A model generated the notes under the pieces. That model was given only the letters and a program-made list of their open reading frames with translations. It did no database searches and was not told the origin of the DNA. From Sphingomonas naasensis (GTDB lineage Bacteria; Pseudomonadota; Alphaproteobacteria; Sphingomonadales; Sphingomonadaceae): a stretch of 64,000 nt of DNA. Below, one piece after another: positions 33,367-40,825 of this stretch. Where the stretch lies: assembly GCF_004792695.1 (NCBI RefSeq), contig NZ_SRXU01000003.1:62001-126000 (forward strand), given 5' to 3'. Numbering within the stretch: position 1 is the first letter of the stretch; each line of letters begins with the position of its first letter. Position numbers and translations under genes: made by a program.

Positions 33367-33755
33367 TGCCTGCTGCTGCAGCAATCAAGGTGATGGTCGT
33401 GGACGACCAGACCTCTATGCGCGCGATGATCCGCCGCGCATTGCAGGATCTGGGCTTCAAGGATGTCCGCGACAAGGCGAGCGCGCCCGAGGCGCTGTCG
33501 TCGATCAAGACCGATCGCGTCCATCTGGTGATCTCGGATTTCAACATGCCCGAGATGGATGGCCTCCAGTTCCTCGAGGCCGTGCGCAGCGATCCCGTGA
33601 TCGGCAAGACCGTCTTCATCATGTTGACGGGCTCGGCCGACAAGGAGATCGTCCAGAAGGCCGCCGCGCTCGGCGTCAACAATTATGTCGTCAAGCCTTT
33701 CGCGCCCGCGGCGCTCAAGGAAAAGATCGAGCGCGTCTTCGGCGAGCTGACCTAG
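33366..33755 (+). CDS. cheY: CheY response regulator (second copy)
   Basis: This 129-residue receiver (VMVVDDQTSMR, Asp58 in LVISDFNMPEMDGLQ, NYVVKPFAP) resembles the motor-binding CheY more than the first copy, because it keeps the F-NMPEMDGL pattern. The start overlaps the cheB stop as TGATG. cheD follows one base after it. Confidence 0.94.
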   Translation: MPAAAAIKVMVVDDQTSMRAMIRRALQDLGFKDVRDKASAPEALSSIKTDRVHLVISDFNMPEMDGLQFLEAVRSDPVIGKTVFIMLTGSADKEIVQKAAALGVNNYVVKPFAPAALKEKIERVFGELT

Positions 33756-33756
33756 G

Positions 33757-34281
33757 ATGCGCCGGGTCTCGATCGTCCAGGGCGAGAACGCCATCGTGGT
33801 GGAGCCGGGCGTCGTCGTGTCGACGCTGCTCGGCAGCTGCGTCGCCGCATGTCTCTACGACCCCGTCGCCAAGGTGGGTGGGATGAACCACTTCCTCCTC
33901 GGCGAGCCCGGCGCGGATCACCGCGTCTCGGCGGGGGACATGCAGCGTTACGGCGTCCACGCCATGGAATTGCTGATCAACGGGATGATGGCCCGCGGCG
34001 CGATGCGCCACCGGCTGCGCGCGCACGTCTATGGCGGCGGCAACATCGTCTCGGGGCTCGGCGGTATCGGGACCGCGAACGCCACCTTCGCGCGCCGCTT
34101 CATGGCGGACGAAGGCATCGAGATCGCGCACAGCGATCTCGGCGGCACCTCGGCGCGCAAGGTCGAATTCCTTCCGCACGAAGGCAAGAGCCGCTGCACC
34201 CGCGTGGCGGATCATGTCCCCGAGCGCCCGCCCGTCCCCGTCGCCCTGCCGCCCGTCGGCGGAGAGCTGGAGCTGTTCTGA
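33757..34281 (+). CDS. cheD: CheD, chemoreceptor glutamine deamidase
   Basis: This 174-residue protein has the catalytic Cys28 (STLLGSCVAACLYD) and His45 (GGMNHFLLGEPG) of CheD and the VYGGGNIVSGLGGIG loop. It deamidates receptor glutamines. Its stop overlaps the ATG of the next gene. Confidence 0.94.
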   Translation: MRRVSIVQGENAIVVEPGVVVSTLLGSCVAACLYDPVAKVGGMNHFLLGEPGADHRVSAGDMQRYGVHAMELLINGMMARGAMRHRLRAHVYGGGNIVSGLGGIGTANATFARRFMADEGIEIAHSDLGGTSARKVEFLPHEGKSRCTRVADHVPERPPVPVALPPVGGELELF

Positions 34282-34640
34282 TGTCGTGCCTGCCTGTGCC
34301 TGCCCAGCCGCTGTCGATCGAGCCGCTTCCCGGCTACGACCCCTATGCAGTCGCGCTGCACAGCGTGATCGCGGGCGAGCTGCGCGAGATGCGCGACATG
34401 CTCGAGAAGCTGGCCGAAGCGCTCGTCGCCGACGAGCAGTTCGCCCAGGCGCATATCGAGCAGCTGCAGTCGTTCGATTATCTCATCCAGCACACCGACG
34501 AGTGCGCCAACCTGCTCGAGCGGGTCGCCAGCGGCGAGGATTCGCTGAACGCGATCAGCCATGTCCGCCTCGCCGAGGTCCAGGAGCGCCTGCGCGACGC
34601 GCTGTCGGGCAAATGGATAGGCTTCACCGATGACGAATGA
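34281..34640 (+). CDS. Small helical chemotaxis-operon protein, CheZ-like candidate
   Basis: This 119-residue, almost entirely helical protein lies between cheD and motB and overlaps both. The segment HIEQLQSFDYLIQHTDECAN contains a DxxxQ pattern (Asp66, Gln70) that lines up with the catalytic DFQDLTGQ helix of CheZ. No other CheZ is present in the operon. It also sits where Caulobacter has the uncharacterised cheU/cheE genes. The phosphatase idea is an inference from a short motif. Confidence 0.55.
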   Translation: MSCLPVPAQPLSIEPLPGYDPYAVALHSVIAGELREMRDMLEKLAEALVADEQFAQAHIEQLQSFDYLIQHTDECANLLERVASGEDSLNAISHVRLAEVQERLRDALSGKWIGFTDDE

Positions 34641-35475
34641 ACGCCCGATCATCATCAAGAAGGTCAAGAAGGTCGCCGGGGGTCACCATGGCGGCGCGTG
34701 GAAAGTCGCGTACGCCGATTTCGTGACCGCGATGATGGCCTTCTTCATGCTGCTCTGGCTGATCTCCAATCCCGACAAGGAGCGGCTCAAGGGGCTCGCC
34801 CAATATTTCTCGCCGACCTTCGGCGACGCCGCGCCGCAGACGCCGCTGCAGGGCACCACCGAAGGCGCCGGCGGCCGTTCGCGCAAGAACGCGATGGACA
34901 ATAGCGACGCCAACGGCACCCCGACGAGCGAGGCGGCGGTCGCCGGCGCGTCGCGCGGCGGCACCGCCAACATCCCCGATGCCTCGATGCGCGTGCTCGC
35001 CTCCGAGCTGCAGATCGCGCTCGATCCCTCGCCGCAGGATTCGGGGCAGAAGAAGAACGTCCAGATCGATCCGAGCCGCGACGGCATGCGGATCACGCTG
35101 ATGGACACCGATCAGCAGTCGATGTTCCGCGCCAACACCGCCGAGCTCAACCCCTATGCGCGCGCGATGCTCGCCAAGGTCGCGTCGAAGCTCGGCGTCT
35201 CGGGCGCGCAGATCGCGATCGAAGGGCATACCGACGGCGCAGGTGGCGTCCAGAGCGACGCCAATTGGCGCCTTTCGGGCGAACGCGCGCTCGCCGCGCG
35301 CTCGGTGCTGATCGCCTCGGGCATGACGCCCGATCGTTTCTCCGAGATCGTCGCGATGGGCGCGACCAAGCCGGTCTATCCCGACCAGCCCGATCGCCCC
35401 GAGAACCGCCGCATCACGATCGTCGTCAAGGCCGAAGCCTCGGCGCTCCCCAGCGATTCCAGCTTCAAGTTCTGA
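34630..35475 (+). CDS. motB: MotB, flagellar stator protein
   Basis: This 281-residue protein has a basic N-terminus, one membrane helix with the proton-binding Asp30 (VAYADFVTAMMAFFMLLWL), a Gly/Ser/Ala linker and a peptidoglycan-binding OmpA-type domain (IAIEGHTDGAGG, NWRLSGERALAARSVL, PENRRITIVV). It overlaps the previous gene by 11 bases. Confidence 0.95.
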   Translation: MTNERPIIIKKVKKVAGGHHGGAWKVAYADFVTAMMAFFMLLWLISNPDKERLKGLAQYFSPTFGDAAPQTPLQGTTEGAGGRSRKNAMDNSDANGTPTSEAAVAGASRGGTANIPDASMRVLASELQIALDPSPQDSGQKKNVQIDPSRDGMRITLMDTDQQSMFRANTAELNPYARAMLAKVASKLGVSGAQIAIEGHTDGAGGVQSDANWRLSGERALAARSVLIASGMTPDRFSEIVAMGATKPVYPDQPDRPENRRITIVVKAEASALPSDSSFKF

Positions 35476-35483
35476 GCCGCCCG

Positions 35484-35921
35484 ATGAAGAAGATCCTGTT
35501 CCTGCTTGTCGTTCTCCTCGCCGGCCTCGGGCTCGGCGGCGGTGCGGCCTATGCGACGGTGCTGCTGCTCGGGCCGCAGGCGCCCGGGGCCGCACACGCC
35601 GAAGAGGTGGAGCCGAGCTTCGTCGATGGCGGCAAGGTGCTCGCGCCGCTGGTCTTCGCCGATGGCCGCCTCTCGGGCTATGCCCAGTTCTCGATCCAGC
35701 TCGAAGTTCCCGCCGACAAGGCCGAGTTCGTCAAGGCGCGGCTGCCGCTGCTGCTCCACGCGATCAACATGCGCACCTATCGCACGCCGATGGCGGCGGG
35801 CCCCGACGGGCTGATCCCCGATCTCGAGACCTTCCGCAAGGTCGTGATGACCGCCGCGCCCGAGGCGTTCGGCGCCGGCGTGCTGCGCAAGGTCGCGGTC
35901 ACCCAGGCCAATCCGGCATGA
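35484..35921 (+). CDS. FliL-like membrane-anchored protein
   Basis: This 145-residue protein has an N-terminal membrane helix (ILFLLVVLLAGLGLGGGAAYA) and a periplasmic domain with strand patterns (YAQFSIQLEVPADKAEFVKA, PLLLHAINMRTYR) reminiscent of FliL. It starts eight bases after motB. FliL stabilises stators, so the position fits, but the sequence is too short and divergent for a firm call. Confidence 0.6.
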   Translation: MKKILFLLVVLLAGLGLGGGAAYATVLLLGPQAPGAAHAEEVEPSFVDGGKVLAPLVFADGRLSGYAQFSIQLEVPADKAEFVKARLPLLLHAINMRTYRTPMAAGPDGLIPDLETFRKVVMTAAPEAFGAGVLRKVAVTQANPA

Positions 35922-35970
35922 CCCGGTTCACACCCCTGCCCGTGCGCATCTTCGATCAGGAGGGACAGCA

Positions 35971-36594
35971 ATGCACCTGACGCCGCTCCATCCCGACGCG
36001 CCCGGCGTGATCGCCGATCGCGCCCCGCGCACCGTGACCACGTTGCTCGTCGGCAAGCTGCGCAGCCGCGGCGCGGTCGAGACGCTGTGCCGTGTGCGCA
36101 ACATCTCGATGACGGGCATGATGCTCGAGACGCATCACACGCTCGGCTATGGCAGCTGGGTCGCAGTCGAGCTGCGCAGCGGCGATCGCCTGCAGGGCAG
36201 CGTCGTGTGGAGCAGCGAGGGCCGCGCCGGCGTCGAGTTCGCCCAGCCAATCGACGTCGACTATATCCTCGCCCAGGCCAAGGCCGGGCTCGACCGTTTC
36301 TGCGGCCCCGCCCCGCGCGCGCCGCGCTTCGACGTCGAATGCGCCGCGCGGATCAGCTGCTTCGGCCGCTATATCGACGTGACGCTCGAGAACATCTCGC
36401 AGAGCGGTGCGCGCATCGTCCTGCCCAAGCCCCCGCGCGAGGACACCGAGGTCATCCTCTCGGTCCCCGGCCTCCCCACCCGCCGCTGCACCACCCGCTG
36501 GGCGCGCGAGGACAAGGCCGGCCTGATCTTCCTCGAGCCGATCTCCTACCACGACCTCGCCCCCTGGCTCGAACACTGCCAGCTCGACAGCTGA
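35971..36594 (+). CDS. Tandem PilZ-domain protein
   Basis: This 207-residue soluble protein has two PilZ-like modules. The first carries CRVRNISMTGMMLE (an NxSxxG pattern); the second carries ENISQSGARIVLPKP (also NxSxxG) but its upstream arginines are weak. PilZ domains bind cyclic-di-GMP; here the protein follows motB and the FliL-like gene and could slow or re-bias the motor, as YcgR does. The N-terminus lacks a YcgR-N domain. Confidence 0.75.
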   Translation: MHLTPLHPDAPGVIADRAPRTVTTLLVGKLRSRGAVETLCRVRNISMTGMMLETHHTLGYGSWVAVELRSGDRLQGSVVWSSEGRAGVEFAQPIDVDYILAQAKAGLDRFCGPAPRAPRFDVECAARISCFGRYIDVTLENISQSGARIVLPKPPREDTEVILSVPGLPTRRCTTRWAREDKAGLIFLEPISYHDLAPWLEHCQLDS

Positions 36595-36618
36595 CGGGAT
36601 CGCGCGGGCGGAGTAATG

Positions 36619-37108
36619 ATCCTCCCCCGCAAGGGGGAGGTGGCACGCGCAGCGTGACGGAGGGGGAGGACGGCGATCAGCTCGCGAACATCTCCCGTCG
36701 GCGCGCCGCAATCGTCACGACTTCGATCGTCACGCCTTCGAGATTGGTCATCACTTCGCCGGCAGGATAACGCAGCACTCGCACGCCTCGCGAAACGAGC
36801 CACGCATCGCGACCCGCGTCGCGGGCCGGACGATCCCCGCGTGCGTGCGCTTCGCCATCCACCTCGATCGCGAGCTTTGCTGGCGCGCAATAGAAATCGA
36901 GAATATAGCTACCCGCAGGATGCTGCTTGCGAAAGCGCAGACCGCAAGGGTTCTTGCGAAGCGCAAGCCACAGCTTTACTTCCGGCGGCGTCATTTCCCG
37001 ACGTAGGCGCTTCGCGTTGCGCCGGCCGCTCTGGGTACCTTCGAGGCGCATCGCCGTCCTCCCCCTCCGTCAGCCTTCGGCTGCCACCTCCCCCTTGCGG
37101 GGGAGGAT
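36619..37108. mobile_element. DUF559 gene bracketed by 59-bp inverted repeats
   Basis: Left arm 36619-36677 and right arm 37050-37108 are inverted copies of one another apart from a short central loop. The nuclease gene's start codon and stop codon fall exactly at the inner arm edges. No transposase is present. It behaves like a self-contained MITE-like unit. Confidence 0.7.
36677..37051 (-). CDS. DUF559 (Vsr/restriction-endonuclease-like) protein
   Basis: This 124-residue protein has the DUF559 pattern: AKRLRREMTPPEVKLWLALR, CGLRFRKQHPAGSYILDFYC, LAIEVDGEAHARGD and VRVLRYPAGEVM. The core FRKQ...DFYC...EVDG.xH resembles the PD-(D/E)xK nuclease fold of very-short-patch repair enzymes. Codon use is less biased than in flanking flagellar genes. 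It is bracketed by inverted repeats that touch its start and stop. The cellular role is unknown. Confidence 0.82.
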   Translation of the reverse strand: MRLEGTQSGRRNAKRLRREMTPPEVKLWLALRKNPCGLRFRKQHPAGSYILDFYCAPAKLAIEVDGEAHARGDRPARDAGRDAWLVSRGVRVLRYPAGEVMTNLEGVTIEVVTIAARRREMFAS

Positions 37109-37136
37109 GGAGGATTGCCCCTCTCGCTACCACCTA

Positions 37137-37150
37137 TCCCGCAGGCGGGA
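37137..37150. repeat. TCCCGC/GCGGGA hairpin of the genome-wide repeat type
   Basis: A TCCCGC-AG-GCGGGA hairpin followed by GAGGGCTAAG resembles one arm of the 57463-57580 element. The 37109-37299 stretch holds no gene that I recognise. Confidence 0.5.
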
Positions 37151-37299
37151 GAGGGCTAAGCCTCCTTGCAATGTAGGATTTCCTCTGCTTGCCTCGGGCG
37201 GTCGGCCTTGCCACCGCTCCTTGACATCGCCGGAAGCACGCGCCCGGGAAACCGCGTCTTGGCCTCACCTTCGCCTAGCCTTCCGCGCCGCAGCATACG

Positions 37300-37329
37300 A
37301 AAAGGGCCCCGGTCACCCGGAGCCCTTTC
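37300..37329 (-). terminator. Terminator after fliP
   Basis: A GGGC-CCGG/CCGG-GCCC hairpin with a T tract on the minus strand lies 23 bases downstream of the fliP stop. Confidence 0.7.
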
Positions 37330-37351
37330 GCATCGCATCTCGATACCCCCG

Positions 37352-38101
37352 CTAGGTCGCGAAGCTTTTCACCAGCGACCCCGCCACCAGCGCCCAGCCG
37401 TCGACCAGCACGAAGAAGATGATCTTCATCGGCAAGGATATCGTCGGCGGCGGCAGCATCATCATGCCCATCGCCATCAGCACCGCGGAGACCGCGAGAT
37501 CGATGACGAGGAACGGCAGCAGCAGCAGGAAGCCGATCTCGAACGCGCGGCGCAGCTCGGAGATCATGAACGCCGGCGCCAGCGTGGTCAGCGGCGTCTC
37601 GGCGCGGCTCGGGATCTGCTTCTGCGACAGATCGGCGAACAGCTTGAGGTCGCTTTCGCGCACCTGGCTGAGCATGAACACGCGGAACGGCTCGGCGGTG
37701 CGCTCGAACGCCTGAACCTCGGTGATCTGGCCCTTGGTATAGGGGTCGACGCCCTGGCTCCACGCCTTCTCGAAGGTCGGCGCCATCACGAAGAAGCTCA
37801 GGAACAGCGCGAGGCTGATGATCACCGGGTTGGGCGGCACGCCGGGCGCGCCGATGCCGGTGCGCAGCAGCGACAGCGCGACGACCATGCGGGTGAAGCT
37901 GGTGATCGTCATCAGCAGGCCCGGCGCGAGGCTGAGCACGGTCAGCATCAGCACCAGCTGGATCGCCTTGGCCGAGAGCTGCCCGCCCGCCGCGCCGCCG
38001 GCGCCGCCGAGGTTGATGGTGGTGCCGCCGGCCGCCTGCGCATGCGCCGCCACCGGCAGCAGCACCAGCGCGGCCACGGCCGCGATCAGGAACTTACGCA
38101 T
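37352..38101 (-). CDS. fliP: FliP, flagellar export gate protein
   Basis: This 249-residue protein has a cleavable signal peptide (ending AHAQA), four membrane segments and the FliP signatures MTITSFTRMVVALSLLRTGIG and PTFEKAWSQGVDPY with AFMISELRRAFEIGFLLLLPF. It forms the core of the export gate with FliQ and FliR. It overlaps the fliO gene end by eight bases. Confidence 0.96.
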   Translation of the reverse strand: MRKFLIAAVAALVLLPVAAHAQAAGGTTINLGGAGGAAGGQLSAKAIQLVLMLTVLSLAPGLLMTITSFTRMVVALSLLRTGIGAPGVPPNPVIISLALFLSFFVMAPTFEKAWSQGVDPYTKGQITEVQAFERTAEPFRVFMLSQVRESDLKLFADLSQKQIPSRAETPLTTLAPAFMISELRRAFEIGFLLLLPFLVIDLAVSAVLMAMGMMMLPPPTISLPMKIIFFVLVDGWALVAGSLVKSFAT

Positions 38102-38660
38102 TGAGCGCCTCGCGCACCGCGGCGCGGTTCCAGCGCTTGGTGTCGCGCGGACGGCGGGTGCGCTTGCGCGGCGCGGAAGCGGGCAGATCGATCACGGTCC
38201 TGTCGACATCCGCCGGATCGGTCGGTTCGTCGTCGCCGTTCTCGGCATCGTCGTCATTGGCGCCGCGCACCGCGGCGATCTTCGCGCGCGAGAGATCGAC
38301 GAGCTTGCCGAAATTGCTGGTGAAGGCGGCGAGGTCGTTCTGGAAATTGGCGGCCGGGGCGGCCTGCTCGGGCGCCGGAGCGGCGACCGGCTGCGGCGCG
38401 GCGATCCCGGTCTCGAGCGTGACATGGCCCTCGGGCCCGATCAGGATCAGATGCTCGCAGCCGTCGCGACGGATCAGCGCGACCGAGCGCTTGGCGTCGA
38501 CCGCGAGGCGCTCGACCAGCTCGACGCGCTTGCGCCCGCCGCCCGAGACGCGGCCCGGCAGCTTGATGTCGTAGCGCTTCACCGCCCAGAGCGTGCCGGC
38601 GAGCATGCCCAGCACGACGCCCAGCGCACCGAGCGTGCGGATCATCGAGAGAATGTCCAT
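38094..38660 (-). CDS. fliO: FliO, flagellar export assembly protein
   Basis: This 188-residue protein has an N-terminal membrane helix (GALGVVLGMLAGTLWAVKRY), then a cytoplasmic FliO domain (RVELVERLAVDAKRSVALIR, GCEHLILIGPEGHVTLETG) and an acidic/basic tail. FliO assists FliP assembly. The ATG overlaps the fliN stop as TGATG. Confidence 0.82.
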   Translation of the reverse strand: MDILSMIRTLGALGVVLGMLAGTLWAVKRYDIKLPGRVSGGGRKRVELVERLAVDAKRSVALIRRDGCEHLILIGPEGHVTLETGIAAPQPVAAPAPEQAAPAANFQNDLAAFTSNFGKLVDLSRAKIAAVRGANDDDAENGDDEPTDPADVDRTVIDLPASAPRKRTRRPRDTKRWNRAAVREALNA

Positions 38661-38896
38661 CAGTTGCGCGGCTTCTTCACGAGTTCGGAGACTTCGAGCG
38701 ACATCTGGTCGCCGTCGACGAGGATGCGGCCCTTGGCCACCAGCTCGCCGTTCACATAGACCAGGCTGGGATCGTCCTGGCCGCAATCGAGCGGGATCAT
38801 CGCCCCGCGGCTCATCTTGAGCATCTGCCGGATCGGAACCTCGGCCGAGCCGAGGACGATCGACATGTCGATCATGATTTCGTCGAGTACGGACAT
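38660..38896 (-). CDS. FliN-type SpoA-domain protein (short copy)
   Basis: This 78-residue protein consists of a single SpoA domain (SIVLGSAEVPIRQMLKMSRG, VYVNGELVAKGRILVDGDQM). A second, longer FliN is encoded at 55761. This copy is fused by overlap to fliO-fliP, as in many flagellar clusters. It could build the C-ring or act in export docking; which FliN does which is not clear. Confidence 0.85.
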   Translation of the reverse strand: MSVLDEIMIDMSIVLGSAEVPIRQMLKMSRGAMIPLDCGQDDPSLVYVNGELVAKGRILVDGDQMSLEVSELVKKPRN

Positions 38897-38923
38897 GCGA
38901 TGCGCCTTCACTATTCTGCTTGT

Positions 38924-38931
38924 CTTATAGG
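38924..38931 (-). promoter_or_regulatory. CCTATAAG element upstream of fliN-fliO-fliP
   Basis: The minus strand reads GAAAGCCTTCCTATAAG, 28 bp before the fliN ATG. This is the best copy of the recurring element. Confidence 0.45.
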
Positions 38932-38958
38932 AAGGCTTTCGCGGCACCCGGCGGATCA

Positions 38959-38978
38959 CCCGGCAATTTTTGCCTAGG
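38959..38978. promoter_or_regulatory. ftr-like palindrome (candidate FlbD site)
   Basis: CCCGGCAATTTTTGCCTAGG is a near-perfect palindrome around GGCAA/TTGCC, placed between the divergent fliNOP and flgC units. It resembles the CGGCAA..TTGCCG sites bound by Caulobacter FlbD, as I recall them. Confidence 0.45.
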
Positions 38979-39006
38979 ACCATTTTTTCCGCCTCCCGAA
39001 CCCGCC

Positions 39007-39028
39007 CCCGGCAAGAATTGCCTACAAT
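39007..39028. promoter_or_regulatory. Second ftr-like palindrome merging into a CCTACAAT element
   Basis: CCCGGCAAGAATTGCC is followed at once by TACAAT. This is the closest palindrome to flgC, 41 bp from its ATG, and it aligns with the flaF upstream block. Confidence 0.45.
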
Positions 39029-39068
39029 GGAGGAAACGGCCGTCCGGCCTGCACTGGAGCTCGACCAC

Positions 39069-39476
39069 ATGGACTTGAAGGCATCGCTCGGCGTCTCGGC
39101 TTCGGGGCTTCGCGCCCAGTCGCTGCGGATGCGCGTGATCGCGGAAAACCTGGCCAACCAGGATTCGGTCGCGCAGACCCCGGGCGGCGATCCGTATCGC
39201 CGCCGCGTCGCGAGCTTCAAGGCCGAGGTCGATCGCGCCACCGGCGCCACCGGCGTCAAGGTGCAGGGGATCGAGAACGACAAGTCCGATTTCACCCGCG
39301 TCTATCAGCCGGGCCATCCGGCCGCCGACAAGGACGGCTATGTGCTCAAGCCCAACGTCAACGGCCTCGTCGAGACCGCAGACATGAAGGCCGCGCAGCG
39401 CAGCTACGAAGCCAATCTCAATGCCATCGAGGCCGCCAAGAGCCTGACGATGCGCACCATTGATCTTCTCAAGTAA
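39069..39476 (+). CDS. flgC: FlgC, flagellar rod protein
   Basis: This 135-residue protein has the rod/hook N-terminal motif (LGVSASGLRAQSLRMRVIAENLANQDS) and C-terminal MKAAQRSYEANLNAIEAAKSL. FlgC is a proximal rod subunit. I chose ATG 39069 (GGAGCTC upstream); ATG 39060 is not in frame, and ATG 39027 would add 14 residues and overlap the promoter element. It starts the flgC-fliE-fliQ-fliR-flhB operon. Confidence 0.93.
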   Translation: MDLKASLGVSASGLRAQSLRMRVIAENLANQDSVAQTPGGDPYRRRVASFKAEVDRATGATGVKVQGIENDKSDFTRVYQPGHPAADKDGYVLKPNVNGLVETADMKAAQRSYEANLNAIEAAKSLTMRTIDLLK

Positions 39477-39488
39477 GAGGGAAATTCC

Positions 39489-39803
39489 ATGTCCATTGGA
39501 GCACTTGATGCGGCCTCTGCCTATGGCAAGGTCGCAGGGATCGGCAGCGCCCTCGGCAAGCCTTCGGTCGGCAAGACCGATGGCGCGGGCGGCTTCGGCT
39601 CGATGGTCGAGGATCTCGTCACCGGTACCGCGGGCCAGATGCGCGCCGCCGAGCACGCTTCGGCGATGCAGGTTGCCGGCAAGGGCGATCTGATCGATGT
39701 CGTCACTGCGATCGGCGCCGCCGAGACCGCGCTCGACACGATGGTCGCCGTCCGCGATCGCGTGGTCAGCGCGTATACCGACATCATGCGGATGCAGATC
39801 TGA
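39489..39803 (+). CDS. fliE: FliE, MS ring-rod junction protein
   Basis: This 104-residue protein has the FliE C-terminal pattern (IDVVTAIGAAETALDTMVAV, RDRVVSAYTDIMRMQI). It links the MS ring to the rod and is exported early. Confidence 0.93.
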   Translation: MSIGALDAASAYGKVAGIGSALGKPSVGKTDGAGGFGSMVEDLVTGTAGQMRAAEHASAMQVAGKGDLIDVVTAIGAAETALDTMVAVRDRVVSAYTDIMRMQI

Positions 39804-39806
39804 CGC

Positions 39807-40070
39807 ATGACGCCGAGCGAGGTCATCCAGCTTGCCGAGGCGGCGCTGCTGCTCGTGCTCACCGTGGTGGGCCCGCTGCTGCTTACGTCGCTCATCGTCG
39901 GCACCGTCATCGGCCTGTTGCAGGCGCTGACGCAGATCCAGGAGACCACGCTCACCTTCGTTCCCAAGCTGCTCGCGATGGGCGTGGTGTTCCTGCTGAT
40001 GCTCCCCACCATGGGGCAGGCGCTGTCGGGCTTCATGGCCAAGATCAGCGATCTGATCATCACCGGATGA
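39807..40070 (+). CDS. fliQ: FliQ, flagellar export gate protein
   Basis: This 87-residue protein has two membrane helices (LLLVLTVVGPLLLTSLIVGT; KLLAMGVVFLLMLPTMG) with the QALTQIQETTLTFVPK loop typical of FliQ. Its stop overlaps the fliR start. Confidence 0.95.
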   Translation: MTPSEVIQLAEAALLLVLTVVGPLLLTSLIVGTVIGLLQALTQIQETTLTFVPKLLAMGVVFLLMLPTMGQALSGFMAKISDLIITG

Positions 40071-40825
40071 TTCTGCCGCCCGATCTCGAGCTGACCGTAT
40101 CGGCATTCTTCATCGTGTTCGCCCGGGTGGGCGCGGTGCTGATGCTGCTGCCGGTGTTCGGCGAGGATTCGATCCCCGGCCGCATTCGGCTGATGATCGC
40201 CTTCGCACTGTCGGCGGCGCTCTACGGCGCGCTCGGCGAGCCCGCGCGCGTCGCGCTCCAGCACGGCGCGGTGCTTCCCGCGGTGATCGTCACCGAGCTG
40301 ATGACCGGGCTCGCGATGGGGATGATCGTCAAGATCCTGTTCTTCGCGATCTCGATGGCCGGCTCGATCGTCAGCCTCCAGATCGGCCTGTCCTCGGCGG
40401 TGATCTTCGATCCCGCCCAGTCGGGCCAGGCTCCGCTTCTCTCCAAGTTCGTCGGCATCGCCGCCGCGCTCGTGTGCATGGGGATGCAGGTCCATCACCT
40501 GTGGCTCGGCGCGATCATCCACAGCTATCAGAGCTTCCCGATCGGCGGCCTCCCGCCGATGCAGGATTTCGCCCAGCTCGCGATCGCGGCGATCGGCCGC
40601 TCGATGACGCTCGGCATCAGCCTCGCCGCGCCGCTGATCGTTTACGGCATCGTCTTCAACGTCGCGCTCGGCCTGTCGGCGCGCGTCGCCCCGGCGATCC
40701 AGGTCTTCTTCATCGCCCAGCCGCTCAACCTGCTGCTCGGGCTCAGCCTGTTCGCCGCCACGCTCGGCACCATGCTCACCGTGTTCGCCACCCAGATGGG
40801 TGACGCCATGCAGGGAGGCTGGTGA
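40067..40825 (+). CDS. fliR: FliR, flagellar export gate protein
   Basis: This 252-residue protein has about six membrane helices; conserved PVFGEDSIPGRIRLMIAFAL and QIGLSSAVIFDPAQSGQAPL regions identify FliR. It assembles with FliP and FliQ. It overlaps fliQ (ATGA) and flhB. Confidence 0.95.
   Translation: MILPPDLELTVSAFFIVFARVGAVLMLLPVFGEDSIPGRIRLMIAFALSAALYGALGEPARVALQHGAVLPAVIVTELMTGLAMGMIVKILFFAISMAGSIVSLQIGLSSAVIFDPAQSGQAPLLSKFVGIAAALVCMGMQVHHLWLGAIIHSYQSFPIGGLPPMQDFAQLAIAAIGRSMTLGISLAAPLIVYGIVFNVALGLSARVAPAIQVFFIAQPLNLLLGLSLFAATLGTMLTVFATQMGDAMQGGW

Noticed and set aside
37109..37299. A coding gene between the DUF559 unit and fliP
   Set aside because: Open frames there are short, repeat-derived and without a ribosome site.
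38950..39068. Sigma-54 (-24/-12) promoter at the GGCAA...TTGCC blocks
   Set aside because: The GG and GC pairs are eight bases apart, not the ten required for sigma-54, so I treat the blocks as palindromic operators instead.
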